This document shows, piece by piece, positions 1 through 7,628 of a DNA stretch of 64,000 nt (position 1 is its first letter; each line of letters starts with the position of its first letter). The position numbers and the translations under genes were made by a program. The notes beneath the pieces are model-generated. The model had not been told where the DNA came from. It ran no database searches and saw only the letters and a program-made list of their open reading frames with translations. Source of the DNA: Dietzia alimentaria 72 (GTDB taxonomy: Bacteria; Actinomycetota; Actinomycetes; Mycobacteriales; Mycobacteriaceae); contig NZ_AGFF01000027.1 in the NCBI RefSeq assembly GCF_000226215.1, forward strand, positions 1 to 64,000. The letters are read 5' to 3'.

Positions 1-27
1 CCCACCGCACGGCGGCCCGCCCGCTCA

Positions 28-85
28 GTTTTGTCGTGGCCAGTGCGAATATCCGATCCACACTTCTCAGTGGCCACGTCAAAAC
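28..85. repeat. Dispersed hairpin repeat, family 1 copy A
   Basis: Two arms form an imperfect inverted repeat: GTTTTGTCGTGGCCAGTG (28-45) against a right arm ending ACGTCAAAAC (about 67-85). The arms match the other family-1 copies at 1139, 3424, 18569 and 32204. The sequence to the left is C-rich, and an outer pair CCCACCGC (1-8) / GCGGTGGG (90-97) may extend the stem. It is intergenic and 140 bp before the AbiEi/DUF559-like gene. Confidence 0.7.
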
Positions 86-224
86 GTTGGCGGTGGGCGT
101 GTTACGACGCAGACGCCGGGGCGTGCACTGCTGGGGTCTGACGAACTGTGGATAGTCGTCCGCTCTCTCCACAGCCGCAGCCGACCCTATTCCGTCGACT
201 GCCCGGCCGATCGACGATGACCGT

Positions 225-1103
225 GTGCGTACTTTTGACCCCGTCACCCCATTCCGTGGAAGCGCAGCATTGTCGGCGGGACATGTCAGTGCCTACCAAC
301 TGAGAGCCGAGTATCGGCGGCTGTTTCCAAATGTATATATCCATTCCGCGGGCGAGATCTCTGCTGGGAAGCTGGTGAGAGCAGCGTCGCTGTGGGCGCC
401 GACAGGGTCCGTGATCGGCGGTCTCGGCGCAGCCCTGTTGCATGGCGAACGCTGGTACGCGCCTCATCGCGTCCGCGAGGCGATCGATGTTTATTGCGTC
501 GGTACCTCGCCAGCGCCCCGGGGCGTGCGGATGCGCAGAATTGCACGGGAACTTCCGCCGAGCCACGTGCTGGAGCAGCACGGGCTGAGGTTGACGACCG
601 CCGCGCGGACCGCGATTGATGTGGGTCGTTGGGAAAACGACGACAACACAGCGATCGCGAAGATCGACGCGGTATGTAACAGGAGCAAGACCCCGGTGGG
701 ATCGTTGGATTCCACACTGGAGCAGATGCGCGGTCTGCACGGGGTGAAGCGGGTTCGGTCGCTGCTGCGGTGGTGTGACGATCGAGCAGACTCCCCGCCG
801 GAGACCCGCCTCCGACTGTTGCTGCCGCGCTCGGGGCTACCAGCTCCGACTCCACAATTGACGATCTATAACGAATTCGGGAGCAGGATCGCGACGGCTG
901 ATCTGGGATACGAAAAGCAGAAGGTGGCGATCTTCTACGACAGCGGACTGCATCGAGAGAAGTCGCAATGGGAGTACGACGCGTGGGTAAATGCGCAGTT
1001 GGCCGAGCTCGGCTGGGAGAGGTTCCGCGTCACTGCGCAGATGATGCGGACTCCTGTGACCCTGATCCGGCAGATCGCCTCGGCGCTGACGCGGGCGGCG
1101 TAG
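225..1103 (+). CDS. AbiEi/DUF559-like protein with C-terminal endonuclease-like fold
   Basis: This 292-residue protein resembles the family in Mycobacteriales genomes annotated as type IV toxin-antitoxin AbiEi-like or DUF559 protein. The N terminus (about 15-50, reading GHVSAYQLRAEYRRLFPNVY) fits the AbiEi N-terminal winged-helix pattern. The C-terminal third contains ETRLRLLL, ATADLGYEKQKVAIFYD and a closing WEYDAWVNAQLAELGW, the Glu-Asp-Lys layout of VSR/DUF559 nuclease folds. Activity is not shown, and no AbiEii toxin partner lies next to it. The start is a GTG without a clear ribosome site. Codon use is less GC-rich than its neighbours, and hairpin repeats flank it on both sides, so it may have moved as a unit. 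The family assignment comes from recalled patterns. Confidence 0.75.
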   Translation: MRTFDPVTPFRGSAALSAGHVSAYQLRAEYRRLFPNVYIHSAGEISAGKLVRAASLWAPTGSVIGGLGAALLHGERWYAPHRVREAIDVYCVGTSPAPRGVRMRRIARELPPSHVLEQHGLRLTTAARTAIDVGRWENDDNTAIAKIDAVCNRSKTPVGSLDSTLEQMRGLHGVKRVRSLLRWCDDRADSPPETRLRLLLPRSGLPAPTPQLTIYNEFGSRIATADLGYEKQKVAIFYDSGLHREKSQWEYDAWVNAQLAELGWERFRVTAQMMRTPVTLIRQIASALTRAA

Positions 1104-1138
1104 CGACGCATGCTCCAGTCGTTGCCTAGTGAAGTTGT

Positions 1139-1192
1139 TTTGACGTGCTCACTGCGAGATTTTCGGTGAATCGTCGCAGTGAGCACGACAAA
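1139..1192. repeat. Dispersed hairpin repeat, family 1 copy B
   Basis: The left arm TTTGACGTGCTCACTGCGA (1139-1157) pairs with TCGCAGTGAGCACGACAAA (1174-1192) with one mismatch and a 16-nt loop. It lies 35 bp after the nuclease-like gene and before the HAD gene, which converges on it. A G-rich tandem stretch follows directly. Confidence 0.85.
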
Positions 1193-1194
1193 GC

Positions 1195-1310
1195 CCGGCG
1201 GGAGGCGGCGGGAGGCGGCGGGAGGCGGAAGAGGCGGAGGCAGGGCGGGCGTGGCGTGGCGTCGGGGCGGAGGAGGCGGGGGACTGGGAGACGCGAGCGT
1301 GGCGTCGAGG
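1195..1310. repeat. G-rich short tandem repeats after hairpin B
   Basis: The plus strand is almost free of T and built from GGGAGGCGGC-like units (three clear copies near 1200-1230), then GGAGG and GGCGG variants. No gene is supported here; the frames that stay open are composition artefacts. Confidence 0.6.
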
Positions 1311-1330
1311 CGGGGGAGGCGGGAAGCACC

Positions 1331-2089
1331 TCAGCTCGCGGGGCGGACGGCGGCCAGGAGAGCTTCTGCGTCGGTGAGGTCCGGGAGTACGGCATGGGCC
1401 CCGGCGGCGTGGAGGTCTGCGGCGCTCACCCGGCCCGTGGCCACACCGACGCAGCGAGCTCCCGCATCCAGAGCGCCGCGCACATCGTGGACGTGATCGC
1501 CCACCACCACGGCGTCGGCCATGGACACATCGAGATCGCGGGCACGCGCAGCCACCACCGCGTCGCGGACGAGGTGGGCACGGTCTGTGTGATGATCGCC
1601 AAACGCCCCGAGACCAGGATCGGGCAGCCCGTCGAATCCGCACAATCGCAGCTTGAGTAGAGCGGTCCGCCGCATATTGCCTGTCACGACCCCCTGGTGC
1701 AGCTGCGGGTCCGCGGCCAGGGCGTCGACCGCCCCCCGTGCGCCGGGCAGGGGACCGCCACCTCCCGCAAGCAGATCGTCACCGGATCTTTCGCACCTGT
1801 CGGCCACCGCATCCATCAGCGAGACGATCGCGTCGTCGTCGTCGTCGACCTTGACTCCGTTGCGCACCAGCAAGTCAGTGAGGATCGCCCGGTCGGTCCG
1901 GCCAGCGAACGAGGCGCCCATGGCGGGCACGCGGCCAAGGCGCTTGGTGAGAACAGTCGTGATCATGCGCGTACCGAAGCCGGCCGGGTCGAGCAGGGTC
2001 ATGTCGAGGTCCCAGAGGACCAGCACGGGTGGGGCATTAAAGGCACGGTTCTGTGCACCGGCTCCTGCGCGGATCTCGGGCGGAGTCAT
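1331..2089 (-). CDS. HAD superfamily hydrolase (phosphoglycolate phosphatase-like)
   Basis: This 252-residue cytoplasmic phosphatase-like protein carries the HAD motifs in order. Motif I is WDLDMTLLD near residue 26, with both aspartates. Motif II is the threonine in VVTGN near residue 135. Motif IV is VVGDHVHDVRGALDAGAR near residue 195. An alpha-helical cap of about 75 residues sits between motifs I and II, as in subfamily I phosphoglycolate and beta-phosphoglucomutase-like enzymes. The substrate cannot be read from sequence. It starts at an ATG and is divergent from the PPK2 gene, with a 282-bp gap between the two starts. Confidence 0.85.
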   Translation of the reverse strand: MTPPEIRAGAGAQNRAFNAPPVLVLWDLDMTLLDPAGFGTRMITTVLTKRLGRVPAMGASFAGRTDRAILTDLLVRNGVKVDDDDDAIVSLMDAVADRCERSGDDLLAGGGGPLPGARGAVDALAADPQLHQGVVTGNMRRTALLKLRLCGFDGLPDPGLGAFGDHHTDRAHLVRDAVVAARARDLDVSMADAVVVGDHVHDVRGALDAGARCVGVATGRVSAADLHAAGAHAVLPDLTDAEALLAAVRPAS

Positions 2090-2358
2090 CAGCTCACCGA
2101 GCCGGCTGCGGGCTCCGTTACCGCACGGCGGCGGCTGGCCCTGGCGCGTTCCGCCTCGGCGGCAGTCGCGGCGCTCGTGCAGCCTGCTTCACCGAGTGGT
2201 TCCGGGCTGTTTTCTACAGAGCCCGCGTGAGTTCGCATCGGGTCATTATGTCCGAGCCCCCGGAAGCTGCAGCTGAGCGCTACTCCGTTGAGTGTGGACA
2301 GCGGAAATAGAGACGCCGGCAAGATTGTAGTCCCGCCCGATTAGTGGGTGGGGCCGCC

Positions 2359-2364
2359 TAGGAT
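2359..2364 (+). promoter_or_regulatory. Putative -10 box (TAGGAT) giving a leaderless PPK2 transcript
   Basis: TAGGAT is followed by seven bases and then the ATG at 2372. This is the spacing expected if transcription starts on the initiation codon, a common arrangement in Mycobacteriales. It favours 2372 over the in-frame GTG at 2348. No convincing -35 box was seen. Confidence 0.5.
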
Positions 2365-2371
2365 CACCGCC

Positions 2372-3391
2372 ATGGTCAGCAATAAGGACGGCAAGGACGG
2401 CAAGGACGGCAAGGACGGCAAGGACGGCAAGGACGGCAAGGACGGCAAGGACGGCAAGGACGGCAAGGACGGCAAGGACGGCAAGGACGGCAAGGACGGC
2501 AAGGACGGCAAGGACGGCAAGGACGGCAAGGACGGCAAGATCACTGAGACACTCGAGGGCGACTCGTCGAAGAAGGACCTCCTGCCCAGCGGCCTGGAGA
2601 AGCTGCCCAAGAAGAAGTACAAGAGGGAGCTCAAGCGCCTGCAGGCCGAACTCGTGGAGATGCAGGCGTGGCTCAAGGCCACCGGCAACCGGCTCGTGGT
2701 GGTGTTCGAGGGGCGTGACGCCGCCGGTAAGGGCTCGGCGATCAAGCGCATGACGCAATACCTCAATCCCAGGCACGCGCGGGTGGTGGCGTTGCCGGCG
2801 CCGTCCGAGGTGCACAAGACCCAGTGGTACTTCCAGCGCTACATCGAGCATCTGCCGGCCGCGGGGGAGATCGTTATCTTTGATCGCTCCTGGTACAACC
2901 GCGCCGGCGTCGAGCGCGTCATGGGCTTCTGCACCCCGGACGAGTACCGACGGTTCCTCCACCAGGCGCCGATCTTCGAGCGACTGCTCGTGGAGGACGG
3001 GATCATGCTGCGCAAGTACTGGTTCTCCGTCTCGGACGAGGAGCAGGAGCGCCGTTTCCGCGATCGGCACAACGACCCCATGCGTCGGTGGAAGCTCTCG
3101 CCCATGGACCTGGAATCGATTAATCGGTGGGAGGACTACAGCCGGGCCAAGGACGAGATGTTCGTGCACACCGATATCCCCGAGGCGCCCTGGTTCACCG
3201 TGGAGTCCGAGGACAAGAAGCGCTCGCGGATCAACGTCATCGCGCACTTGCTCTCGACCATCCCGTGGGAGCAGCTCGATCCACCGGAGCTCGAGATTCC
3301 GGAGCGACCCGAGGGCACGCACTACGAGCGTCCGCCGCGTGACGAATTCACGTACGTTCCGGACGTGGCCTCGAAACTGCTCGACGACTGA
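2372..3391 (+). CDS. ppk2: Polyphosphate kinase 2 with N-terminal (Lys-Asp-Gly)17 tract
   Basis: PPK2 enzymes transfer phosphate between polyphosphate and nucleotides in the cytoplasm. This 339-residue protein has the class I core: Walker A GRDAAGKG at 114-121, the second motif DRSWYNRAGVERVMGF from residue 171, then the KYWFSVSDEEQ and RHNDPMRRWKLSPMD segments and a WYDD-like closing region. The core spans about residues 75-330. Residues 5-55 are seventeen exact KDG triplets, which in phase read Gly-Lys-Asp, a collagen-like repeat; ordinary PPK2 proteins lack this. The direction of catalysis (NDP or NMP preference) cannot be told. The neighbours, a HAD gene and an IS, suggest no operon. Confidence 0.93.
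   Translation: MVSNKDGKDGKDGKDGKDGKDGKDGKDGKDGKDGKDGKDGKDGKDGKDGKDGKDGKITETLEGDSSKKDLLPSGLEKLPKKKYKRELKRLQAELVEMQAWLKATGNRLVVVFEGRDAAGKGSAIKRMTQYLNPRHARVVALPAPSEVHKTQWYFQRYIEHLPAAGEIVIFDRSWYNRAGVERVMGFCTPDEYRRFLHQAPIFERLLVEDGIMLRKYWFSVSDEEQERRFRDRHNDPMRRWKLSPMDLESINRWEDYSRAKDEMFVHTDIPEAPWFTVESEDKKRSRINVIAHLLSTIPWEQLDPPELEIPERPEGTHYERPPRDEFTYVPDVASKLLDD
2384..2536 (+). repeat. Perfect 9-bp tandem repeat (AAGGACGGC), 17 copies
   Basis: The repeat is 153 bp of identical nine-base units inside the 5' end of the PPK2 gene. The unit is a multiple of three, so copy-number change would keep the frame. The absence of any synonymous variation suggests recent expansion or ongoing slippage. Confidence 0.97.
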
Positions 3392-3423
3392 CCTCCCCGG
3401 CTCGCAGTCCCGCTGCGCACCGC

Positions 3424-3470
3424 GAATTTCGTCGTCGCTACTGCGAAGACTGATTGAGATTCTCGCAGTG
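3424..3470. repeat. Dispersed hairpin repeat, family 1 copy C, left part (split by IS)
   Basis: The left arm TTCGTCGTCGCTACTGCGAA (3428-3447) and the inner right arm TCGCAGTG (about 3463-3470) are present. The expected outer right arm is missing here. It reappears after the insertion sequence as GCGACGACAAAC at 5027-5038. Confidence 0.65.
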
Positions 3471-3514
3471 GCCCTGAGGGGCAGGATGGTTGTGAACCGG
3501 AGGTCAGGGAGTTG

Positions 3515-3904
3515 ATGGCTATGAGTGTGACGGTCGAACCTCGGCAGTTCACGCCGGATCAGATCCGGGAGCACGTGTTGGCCTATACGCGGACCAAGCA
3601 CGGGAGGAAAGCGGCGTACTTGGAGGTGCATGAGATCGGACGAGATCAGATGTACCGGTGGCGGGCGGCGTTCACCGACGGGGACCTCGACTCCGGCAAG
3701 ATCCCGCGTCAGTCTGGTCGTATGACGCACAAGGATATCTCCGAGATCGAGCGACTCAAGCGACTGCTCGCCGAGCGTGATTCCCAGATCGACGAGCTCG
3801 AAGGTGAGATCGATCGGTCCCGGAAAGTGGCTGATGCGCTGGGAAAAGCTATCGACGTCATGCACTCACATGGCGTCGAACCCGACAAGGCGGAAAGCGA
3901 CTGA
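3515..3904 (+). CDS. IS3-family transposase OrfA (helix-turn-helix)
   Basis: This 129-residue protein starts at an ATG six bases after CAGGGA. Residues 10-60 form the DNA-binding helix-turn-helix region typical of IS3-group OrfA proteins (for example RKAAYLEVHEIGRDQMYRW). Residues 70-110 are a leucine-zipper-like coiled coil (IERLKRLLAERDSQIDELEG) used for multimerisation. It acts with OrfB in transposition. The canonical slippery heptamer GGGAAAA at 3841-3847 lies near its end, so part of the product is probably the OrfAB fusion. Confidence 0.88.
   Translation: MAMSVTVEPRQFTPDQIREHVLAYTRTKHGRKAAYLEVHEIGRDQMYRWRAAFTDGDLDSGKIPRQSGRMTHKDISEIERLKRLLAERDSQIDELEGEIDRSRKVADALGKAIDVMHSHGVEPDKAESD
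3841..3847 (+). promoter_or_regulatory. Probable -1 programmed frameshift site (GGGAAAA)
   Basis: In the orfA frame the site reads G GGA AAA, the X XXY YYZ arrangement. A slip of one base back enters the orfB frame, which has no stop from 3841 through 4986. OrfA otherwise ends at 3904. IS3 elements commonly make OrfAB this way; a stimulatory downstream structure was not worked out. Confidence 0.65.
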
Positions 3905-3957
3905 CCGACCAGCAGCAGGCCTGGTTCGACGAGCTCGTCGCCGCCGAAGGTCGACTG

Positions 3958-4989
3958 TTGGCCGAGCTCACCGGCGCTGGAACGACGCAGACGGCCGCGA
4001 TGGCGTTGATCGGGTTGGCCAAGTCGGCGCTGCACTACCGGCGAAATCCCAGGCCGGGCGTGGCCGAGCCGATTGCGCACCGCGATCGGCGCCAGCCCAC
4101 GGCTATCACTGACCAGGAGCGGGCGTGGATTATCGACCAGCTCAATGCCCATGACGGGGTGCCGGTCGAGCAGGTCTACTACCTGAGCCTGGACCAGGGT
4201 GAGGGCAGCTTCGTCAGCCTGGCCACGTTCCACCGCATCGCCCGGGTGATCGAGCGACCCTCGTGCCGTCGGCAACGCCGGGCCGGCACCCCAGATGCGG
4301 CTCGGCGACAGGCCCCGGACCTGCGGGCCACCGGCCCGGGGCAGGTGCTGTGCTGGGACATCACGGTCCTTCCTGGGCAGTACCGGGGACAGTCGTTCGC
4401 CTTGTACGCGGCGATCGACCTGTTCAGCCGCAAGGTGGTCGGCCACACCGTGCAGCCGCGTGAGGACCACATCGTGGCCGCGAAATGGATGGGCAAAGTG
4501 CTCGATTCCCTCGGCGGACGAACCAGGGTCGTGCACTCGGACAACGGCGCGGCGATGACCTCCAACAAGATGAAAGACCTGCTGGGAAAACGGGGCGTGA
4601 CCCACTCACTTTCTCGGCCCGCGGTCAGTAACGACAATCCCCACATCGAGTCCTGGTTCTCCACCGTCAAGTACCACCGCCAGTACCCACAACTGTTCGA
4701 CGACGTCCACGATGCAGCCAGCTGGTGCGACGAATTCATCGAGCACTACAACAGTGCCCACCGGCATTCCGGGGTCAACGGATACACCCCTGACCAGGTC
4801 TTCTCCGGAACCTGGCGCGAAGTGCACGCACGCCGTCAAGCCAGCGCCGACCAGGCCTACAACACCACGCCCATCCGATTCCGACGACCACCAACCGTGC
4901 CCGCCCCGCCCGAGCACACCCGCCTGGCCGTCACCGCACGCAAAGCACCCACCGCGACGAGCACAGTCGAACAACTACTCGCGGCTTAA
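3958..4989 (+). CDS. IS3-family transposase OrfB (rve integrase core)
   Basis: This is the catalytic DDE transposase. The listed start is a TTG, but the frame is open upstream through the orfA overlap, so the functional protein is likely the frameshift fusion. The catalytic residues are Asp in CWDITVLPG, Asp in VVHSDNGAAM and Glu in NPHIESWFSTVK, followed by an IS3-type tail with YNSAHRHSGVNGYTPDQV. Length (343 residues) is normal and no internal stop is seen, so the copy looks intact and possibly active. There is only one copy in this window. Confidence 0.93.
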   Translation: MAELTGAGTTQTAAMALIGLAKSALHYRRNPRPGVAEPIAHRDRRQPTAITDQERAWIIDQLNAHDGVPVEQVYYLSLDQGEGSFVSLATFHRIARVIERPSCRRQRRAGTPDAARRQAPDLRATGPGQVLCWDITVLPGQYRGQSFALYAAIDLFSRKVVGHTVQPREDHIVAAKWMGKVLDSLGGRTRVVHSDNGAAMTSNKMKDLLGKRGVTHSLSRPAVSNDNPHIESWFSTVKYHRQYPQLFDDVHDAASWCDEFIEHYNSAHRHSGVNGYTPDQVFSGTWREVHARRQASADQAYNTTPIRFRRPPTVPAPPEHTRLAVTARKAPTATSTVEQLLAA

Positions 4990-5026
4990 ACCAAACAAAA
5001 GTTCAAAAGAGGTTGACACCAAGCGA

Positions 5027-5215
5027 GCGACGACAAACCTGGGCTGCGACCGGTGGGATGCGACGGTGGGCTGCTGGGATGCGGGCGCGTGAGCGGGTGG
5101 CTGAGACGGTCGGCTGGCGGTTGGCTGGCGCCGGCTCGGTCCCGGGTGGTGACTGTGAGCCGCCGAAGGGTCGACGACGACACACTGTGCGCTCAACCCA
5201 CCCGCTCGGTAGGAA
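5027..5215. other. Right remnant of hairpin C followed by G-rich spacer
   Basis: GCGACGACAAAC (5027-5038) completes the arm interrupted by the IS. The next 150 bp are rich in GGTGGG, GCTGGG and GGCTGGCGG words, like the G-rich tails after other hairpin copies. No gene is supported. Confidence 0.5.
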
Positions 5216-5264
5216 TTCCTAGTATCGGCTCGCCGTGCCACGCGGGGCCTGACAGACTGGGACC

Positions 5265-6308
5265 ATGAGTGAATTCGTCATCTCCCGGCGCGAAGGCCGG
5301 ATGCAGCACATTGTCCTGGACCGACCCAAGGCCCTGAACTCGCTGGACCTGCCGATGTGCCAGGCCCTGCACCAGGCGCTCGACGCGGCGACCGAGGATT
5401 CGGGCGTCGAGGCAGTGGTCACCACCAGTACTTCTGAGAAGGCGTTCTGCGCGGGTGGCGACATCGTTGCGCTGCGGGACGCGGCGGCGTCCGGCGACCA
5501 CGAAACCAATCGCCGGTTCTTCTCCGAGGAATACGCGATGAATCACGCGTACCACACGCACCGACTGCCGACGGTCGCCGTGATCCACGGTGTCGCGATG
5601 GGCGGCGGGCTCGGCATCTCGATCAACGGATCGCACCGCGTGGTGACCAAGAAGGTCATGATGGCCATGCCTGAGACCGCGATCGGCTTCATTCCGGACG
5701 TCGGTGCGAGTCACTTCCTGCCGCGCCTGAGCGGTGGCGGCGCGCGCGGCCTCGCCGTAGCGATATACCTGGGCACCACGGGTGTTCGGATGAACACGGC
5801 CGATGCCCTCTACACCGGTCTCGCGACACATCTGGTCGACGACGACGAGCGCTACAACTTCGTCGAAGCCATCGGCACGGAAGGCCTCGACGCCGCGCTC
5901 GGAAAGTTCGGCCTCGACCGGTCAGCGGCGGGCGAGTCTGCTGTGGAGGCGCACATCGAGCGGATCGAGGACGTCTTCTCGCGCGATACCGCGCAGGCGA
6001 TGATTGCCGCACTGGAGTCCGGAGAGCAGGACGAGTGGGCGAGCGCGACACTCTCGATGCTGCGTTCTCACTGCCCCACGTCCGTGGTGGCGACCATTGA
6101 GTTGCTGCGCGCGGGCGCCCGGGCCTCGAACTTGCGCGAGTGCCTGGACAACGAGTTGGCGCTCGGCGGCTGGATCACGGCCCGCCCCGATTTCGTGGAG
6201 GGGGTGCGCGCGGTGGTGATCGACAAGGACCGTAATCCCACGTGGAACCCGGCCGACCTCGACTCCGTCGACGTGGACGCCATCCGTTCGGTGCTCGCCG
6301 GGAGCTGA
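5265..6308 (+). CDS. 3-hydroxyisobutyryl-CoA hydrolase-like enoyl-CoA hydratase/isomerase family protein
   Basis: This 347-residue crotonase-fold protein probably removes CoA from 3-hydroxyisobutyryl-CoA in valine breakdown. It has the oxyanion-hole segments AFCAGGDIVAL and HGVAMGGGLGIS. MPETAIGFIPDVGASHFLPRL is characteristic of the hydrolase branch, where the Glu and Asp are catalytic. The C-terminal extension RDFVEGVRA-type segment plus DKDRNPTWNPADL matches the HIBYL-CoA hydrolase tail. The length fits this group rather than ordinary 260-residue enoyl-CoA hydratases. CAGACT six bases before the ATG could be a leaderless -10 box. No valine-pathway neighbours are present. Confidence 0.88.
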   Translation: MSEFVISRREGRMQHIVLDRPKALNSLDLPMCQALHQALDAATEDSGVEAVVTTSTSEKAFCAGGDIVALRDAAASGDHETNRRFFSEEYAMNHAYHTHRLPTVAVIHGVAMGGGLGISINGSHRVVTKKVMMAMPETAIGFIPDVGASHFLPRLSGGGARGLAVAIYLGTTGVRMNTADALYTGLATHLVDDDERYNFVEAIGTEGLDAALGKFGLDRSAAGESAVEAHIERIEDVFSRDTAQAMIAALESGEQDEWASATLSMLRSHCPTSVVATIELLRAGARASNLRECLDNELALGGWITARPDFVEGVRAVVIDKDRNPTWNPADLDSVDVDAIRSVLAGS

Positions 6309-6362
6309 TCGGGCTACTCTGATCGGCGTCCGGCGCAGGGTGCGCCGCCTGTCAGGAGAGTC

Positions 6363-7562
6363 ATGACGACAACCGGAGACGACGATCGGTCGCCGATCGT
6401 CCGCGAGACCGCGGTCCCCGAGACTGATGCCCCGGAGGCTGAAGCGCCCGAGACCGCGGCTCGCGAACCGGAGGTGGCAGCACCGGACGAAGAGCCCAAG
6501 GGATGGGGGATCGGCACCGTTACCGTGGTGTCGTTGGCGGCCGCGTTCGTGGTGGTGTGGGGGATCTCCCAGCACGCGAGCATGGTGATGCCGGCATTCC
6601 TGGCGCTGAACCTGGTCATTGCCGCGCAACCCCTGCAGAAGCGGCTGGAGAGGTTCGGACTGCCGCGATGGGGCGGGATGATCGTCGTTCTTCTGGTGCT
6701 CTACATGGTCCTCGCGGCGCTCGTGGGGATGCTCGTGTGGGCGGTGTGGATCGCTGCGGAGGAGATCCCGCAGTACCAGGACAAGTTCACCGAACTGTAT
6801 GAGCAGAGCATCGAGTTCCTCGGCACATTCGGGGTCAGTCAGGACCAGATCTCGTCGAGCCTGTCCGGGATCGACCCCCAGGCCATCATGGGAACGGTTC
6901 AGAATGTCGCGGGGCAACTCTCCTCTGCCGGGGGGATGCTCTCAGTGCTGGTGATCGCGCTGACGTTCCTCGTGTTTGATATCCCCGGCATCGCACGCCG
7001 TCGCGACGTGATTGCCCAGCAGCGGCCGCGGCTCGCGGACTCGCTCGGCTCGTTCACGGACGGCATCAAGTCGTACTGGATCGTCTCGACCGTGTTCGGG
7101 CTGATCGTCGCAGTGATGGACTGGGTGGCCCTGCTCATCCTCGGGGTTCCGCTGGCGATGGTGTGGGGTGTGCTCGCCTTTGTCACCAACTACATTCCCA
7201 ACATCGGGTTCGTCCTGGGCCTGGTCCCGCCGGCCCTGTTCGCCCTGCTCACCGGCGGCCCCGTGGACGCGATCTGGGTGGTGGCGATCTACAGCGTGGT
7301 CAACCTGGTCATGCAAAGCTTTGTCCAGCCCAAGTTCACCGGTGACGCGGTGGGTCTCACTCCGACCGTCACGTTCCTGTCGCTGGTGTTCTGGTCCGCC
7401 ATCGCCGGCGCGCTGGGCGCGATTCTGGCCGTGCCGCTGACGCTGGCGGTCAAGGCGTTCCTGGTAGACGCCGACCCGAGGATGAGGTGGCTCTCTGTAT
7501 TCCTCACCACTCCGAACGCCGAAAGAAAACGGGACAGGCGTCGAGCGGAAACCGCGGCGTAA
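6363..7562 (+). CDS. AI-2E family transporter (membrane exporter-like)
   Basis: This 399-residue inner-membrane protein is preceded by CAGGAGAG five bases before its ATG. After an acidic, Glu/Pro/Ala-rich cytosolic head of about 50 residues come two helices (about 52-100), a third near 105-130, and a long extracytoplasmic-type loop (140-185). A cluster of helices follows at about 195-375, with the family signature VWGVLAFVTNYIPNIGFVLGLVPP and a late VQPKFTGDAVGLTP. The family exports small molecules, is named for an E. coli signal transporter, and includes Na/H antiporters. The actual substrate is unknown. Confidence 0.88.
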   Translation: MTTTGDDDRSPIVRETAVPETDAPEAEAPETAAREPEVAAPDEEPKGWGIGTVTVVSLAAAFVVVWGISQHASMVMPAFLALNLVIAAQPLQKRLERFGLPRWGGMIVVLLVLYMVLAALVGMLVWAVWIAAEEIPQYQDKFTELYEQSIEFLGTFGVSQDQISSSLSGIDPQAIMGTVQNVAGQLSSAGGMLSVLVIALTFLVFDIPGIARRRDVIAQQRPRLADSLGSFTDGIKSYWIVSTVFGLIVAVMDWVALLILGVPLAMVWGVLAFVTNYIPNIGFVLGLVPPALFALLTGGPVDAIWVVAIYSVVNLVMQSFVQPKFTGDAVGLTPTVTFLSLVFWSAIAGALGAILAVPLTLAVKAFLVDADPRMRWLSVFLTTPNAERKRDRRRAETAA

Positions 7563-7628
7563 TGCCGCGCCGGCCGGCGACGTCGCGGCGCCGGCCGGTG
7601 CGGACCGGTGCGGTCAGAACGCGCGAAG

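Larger units (their letters stand above)
3472..5026 (+). mobile_element. IS3-family insertion sequence (about 1.55 kb), inserted in a hairpin repeat
   Basis: It contains an orfA/orfB pair with a DDE transposase. Ends are inferred: TGGTTGTGAACC at 3487-3498 resembles the complement of GGTTGACACCA at 5011-5021, suggesting short imperfect terminal repeats. The flanks rejoin as the two halves of hairpin copy C, which sets the outer limits. No clear target duplication was seen, so each end is uncertain by about 15 bp. Confidence 0.75.

Noticed and set aside
2384-2536. Possible CRISPR array
   Set aside because: Units are 9 bp, contiguous and without spacers; it is a coding minisatellite.
2246-3865. 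Long minus-strand open frame with LAV repeats opposite ppk2
   Set aside because: It exists because the 9-bp repeat has no stop in several frames. PPK2 motifs prove the plus strand is coding.
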